From Emergencia timonensis (lineage in GTDB: Bacteria; Bacillota; Clostridia; Peptostreptococcales; Anaerovoracaceae), in contig NZ_FLKM01000009.1 in assembly GCF_900086585.1 (NCBI RefSeq), positions 372,001 to 436,000 on the forward strand: a DNA stretch of 64,000 bases. Reading direction: 5' to 3'. A program made the translations under genes and the position numbers. This document shows, one piece after another, positions 62,655-64,000 of this stretch. Numbering within the stretch: the stretch's first letter is position 1; every line of letters starts with the position of its first letter. The notes beneath the pieces were generated by a model. The model was not told the DNA's origin. It saw nothing but the letters and a program-made list of their open reading frames with translations, and ran no database searches.

Positions 62655-62700
62655 AAACGGCGCAAACGTCTATTTTTAGGAACCGTTACGCCGTTTTTTT
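62655..62700 (+). terminator. Intrinsic terminator
   Basis: AAACGGCG pairs with CGCCGTTT, with a further short inner stem, then a T-run. Same core as at 12351 and 62862. Confidence 0.8.
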
Positions 62701-62861
62701 GTTAGAAAAAAGATTTAGAATGAAGAAATGATTGATGAATATCCTATATCTGGCAAAATGTGGATGCTTAATTTGAACAATCGCCCATTTGCAAAGAAAA
62801 ATACTGTCTGCAGTGCCTGTTTTGCATTAAAAATGGTGAATTTATCTCTCGAATCTGCTTA
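62701..62861. other. Short intergenic gap
   Basis: I see no gene or element here between two terminators of convergent genes. Confidence 0.45.
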
Positions 62862-62905
62862 AAAACGGCGCTAGGTATTGAAGAAAGCATACTTTGCGCC
62901 GTTTT
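62862..62905 (-). terminator. Intrinsic terminator
   Basis: AAAACGGCGC pairs with GCGCCGTTTT; on the minus strand it follows the gene at 62921-63340 and ends in a T-run. Confidence 0.75.
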
Positions 62906-62920
62906 GCGTTGACAGCCGCA

Positions 62921-63340
62921 TTATGTCCGGCGGCGCCTTTTGACCAACCCGGCGGCAAAGAGCAGTGCTGCTGCAAGAGAGGAGAAGAACGTCAGATAAA
63001 ACCCATAGTGGGCGGTGCTGAAGCTGACGGCAAGATCCAGCCGTCCGGTAATCCCCCTGATATGCCAGGTCAGAAACTGGAAAGCACAGGAAGCTGGAAT
63101 CAGCAGCAGGGCGATCAGATTGACGATGTCGACCATCTGGGAACGATCCCTGAGCAGACTGAGGATGATGGAACCGACCAGACCGGAGAAGAACAGCGGC
63201 GCAACGAGGAAGTCAAGACCTGTGGTGTAGTCTACACTTCGATTGAAGTACAGCCACGGCAGAAATATGCCGACGACGCTGCAAAGCAGCAGAAGCAGGA
63301 TTAATTTGTTAAAGGGATAATTTGATTTCTTAACGCTCAT
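62921..63340 (-). CDS. Four-helix membrane protein of unknown function
   Basis: A 139-residue protein with about four membrane helices (LILLLLLCSVVGIFLPWLYF, FLVAPLFFSGLVGSIILSLL, MVDIVNLIALLLIPASCAFQFL, YGFYLTFFSSLAAALLFAAGLV) and an Arg-rich C terminus. AAAGGAGG precedes the ATG. Second gene of a two-gene minus-strand operon. An opposite-strand frame (62894-63304) is a shadow. Confidence 0.75.
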   Translation of the reverse strand: MSVKKSNYPFNKLILLLLLCSVVGIFLPWLYFNRSVDYTTGLDFLVAPLFFSGLVGSIILSLLRDRSQMVDIVNLIALLLIPASCAFQFLTWHIRGITGRLDLAVSFSTAHYGFYLTFFSSLAAALLFAAGLVKRRRRT

Positions 63341-63370
63341 CCTAAATAACCTCCTTTTGAATCATAAAAC

Positions 63371-63556
63371 TTATGCAAAGGCGTGCGCATATAAAGGCAT
63401 CAAAGTCATGATCAGGCCGAATACGGCAATAATCAACGGTATATAGTAATGTTCGTTACCACTGATTTTTCTTGTGATGCCTGATGCCAGGCCGAATACG
63501 AACATGCAGGGCCAAAGGATGAATCCATAAATTGATATTGCGACAAGTATTTGCAT
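63371..63556 (-). CDS. Small two-helix membrane protein
   Basis: A 61-residue protein with two membrane helices (ILVAISIYGFILWPCMFVFGLAS and YIPLIIAVFGLIMTLMPLYAH). AAAGGGAG precedes the ATG. First gene of its operon. Confidence 0.7.
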   Translation of the reverse strand: MQILVAISIYGFILWPCMFVFGLASGITRKISGNEHYYIPLIIAVFGLIMTLMPLYAHAFA

Positions 63557-63586
63557 GATGATTGCTCCCTTTCTTTATTTATAAAC

Positions 63587-63615
63587 AGCATAGTATAATA
63601 TGTATTAGGTGTCAA
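63587..63615 (-). promoter_or_regulatory. Promoter of the small membrane protein operon
   Basis: On the minus strand TTGACA (63610-63615), 17-bp spacer, TATGCT (63587-63592). Confidence 0.7.
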
Positions 63616-63667
63616 CAGTAGAGTGGAAAATTAAGAATTATTAAGGATTTGACGCAGGATCGCTGTC

Positions 63668-64000
63668 ATGAACACAGAAAAAAATGAAGATACTTTAGTA
63701 CGCAATTATAAGGACAGCGTATTTCGTATGTTATTCAACGAGAAGAAAAATTTGATTGAGCTTTATAATGCGCTTTTCGATGCAGACTATGATGAAGACA
63801 CGCCGTTGGAATTTGAGACGATTGAAGAGGTGCTGTTCAAAACCATCAAGAATGATATCGCATTTACGATTGAAGATCGTTACATCGTTCTAGTAGAACA
63901 TCAATCTACTATTAACGAAAACATGGCTGTCCGAGATCTGGTTTACTTTTCGACCATCATACAGAACATGTTTTCCAACAAAGATTTTTATAGAAGAAAA
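63668..64000 (+). CDS. Rpn-family recombination-promoting nuclease, 3' end outside the window
   Basis: The first 111 codons of a PD-(D/E)XK protein of the Rpn / transposase_31 family. DTLVRNYKDSVFRMLFNEKKNLIELYNALF is the family's N-terminal signature, and FETIEEVLFKTIKNDIAFTIEDRYIVLVEHQSTINENMAVRDLVYF carries the nuclease core (acidic residue, then E-x-Q motif). The frame is open to the window edge. Family members are often present in many copies. Confidence 0.85.
   Translation, partial: MNTEKNEDTLVRNYKDSVFRMLFNEKKNLIELYNALFDADYDEDTPLEFETIEEVLFKTIKNDIAFTIEDRYIVLVEHQSTINENMAVRDLVYFSTIIQNMFSNKDFYRRK

Overview
The window looks like chromosome of an anaerobic, amino-acid-fermenting clostridium (Firmicutes). 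The signs are AGGAGG-type ribosome binding sites, a T-box leader, a yybP-ykoY manganese riboswitch, SdpR/SdpI, a 2-oxoacid:ferredoxin oxidoreductase, BioY, YlmH, and methylamine methyltransferases that read UAG as pyrrolysine. Such a set would fit the Anaerovoracaceae/Family XIII group (relatives of Emergencia), but that placement is inference. UAG also ends several ordinary genes here (for example at 11253, 18283, 21879, 43104, 44670, 54033), so the codon has two uses.

Layout. 1-2 kb: the end of an M20 dipeptidase and bioY. 2-8.4 kb: a divergent methylamine locus. A sigma-54 activator faces an operon of dimethylamine methyltransferase (mtbB, UAG at codon 353), trimethylamine methyltransferase (mttB, UAG at codon 323) and a non-pyrrolysine MttB-family paralogue that lacks the segment around the catalytic residue. 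A textbook -24/-12 promoter and three upstream TTCGCAA repeats lie between them. 9-13.5 kb: housekeeping genes (ABC-F ATPase, PC4/YdbC protein, GNAT, flavin oxidoreductase, lipoprotein, YdeI). 13.6-18.3 kb: two overlapping genes, a Hint-domain protein and a large LamG protein, of unknown role. 18.3-21.9 kb: a T-box leader (probable Ile AUC specifier) ahead of a four-subunit 2-oxoacid:ferredoxin oxidoreductase. 22-31 kb: an FN3 secreted protein, an SdpR-SdpI pair (sdpI frameshifted), a MerR / two-component / ABC-2 transporter operon, a MATE exporter and an APC antiporter. 31.4-33.1 kb: a complete IS4-family element that has split the APC terminator. 33-37.6 kb: a zinc phospholipase C-like protein, a Ca/Mn P-type ATPase behind a Mn riboswitch, and a DUF2089 operon. 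37.8-45 kb: a three-copy 93-bp tandem repeat, TetR with a DUF4097 lipoprotein, YlmH, an acyl-CoA synthetase divergent from DUF1836 and an ABC-F gene. 45-51.3 kb: an island of small membrane and secreted proteins, with a PadR module and a possible small bacteriocin-like peptide. 51.8-59.9 kb: one operon for the whole shikimate pathway plus the Phe and Tyr branches, preceded by a Phe/Tyr-rich leader peptide and a mutually exclusive antiterminator/terminator pair. 59.9-64 kb: M50 protease, ArsC-like protein, AAA ATPase, small membrane proteins and the start of an Rpn-family nuclease.

The strongest regulatory discoveries are the ribosome-mediated Phe/Tyr attenuator ahead of the aro operon and the isoleucine-type T-box ahead of the ferredoxin oxidoreductase. 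The second suggests that this enzyme makes isoleucine precursors by reductive carboxylation when Ile is scarce. The least-explained genes are the Hint/LamG pair and the truncated-loop MttB paralogue.
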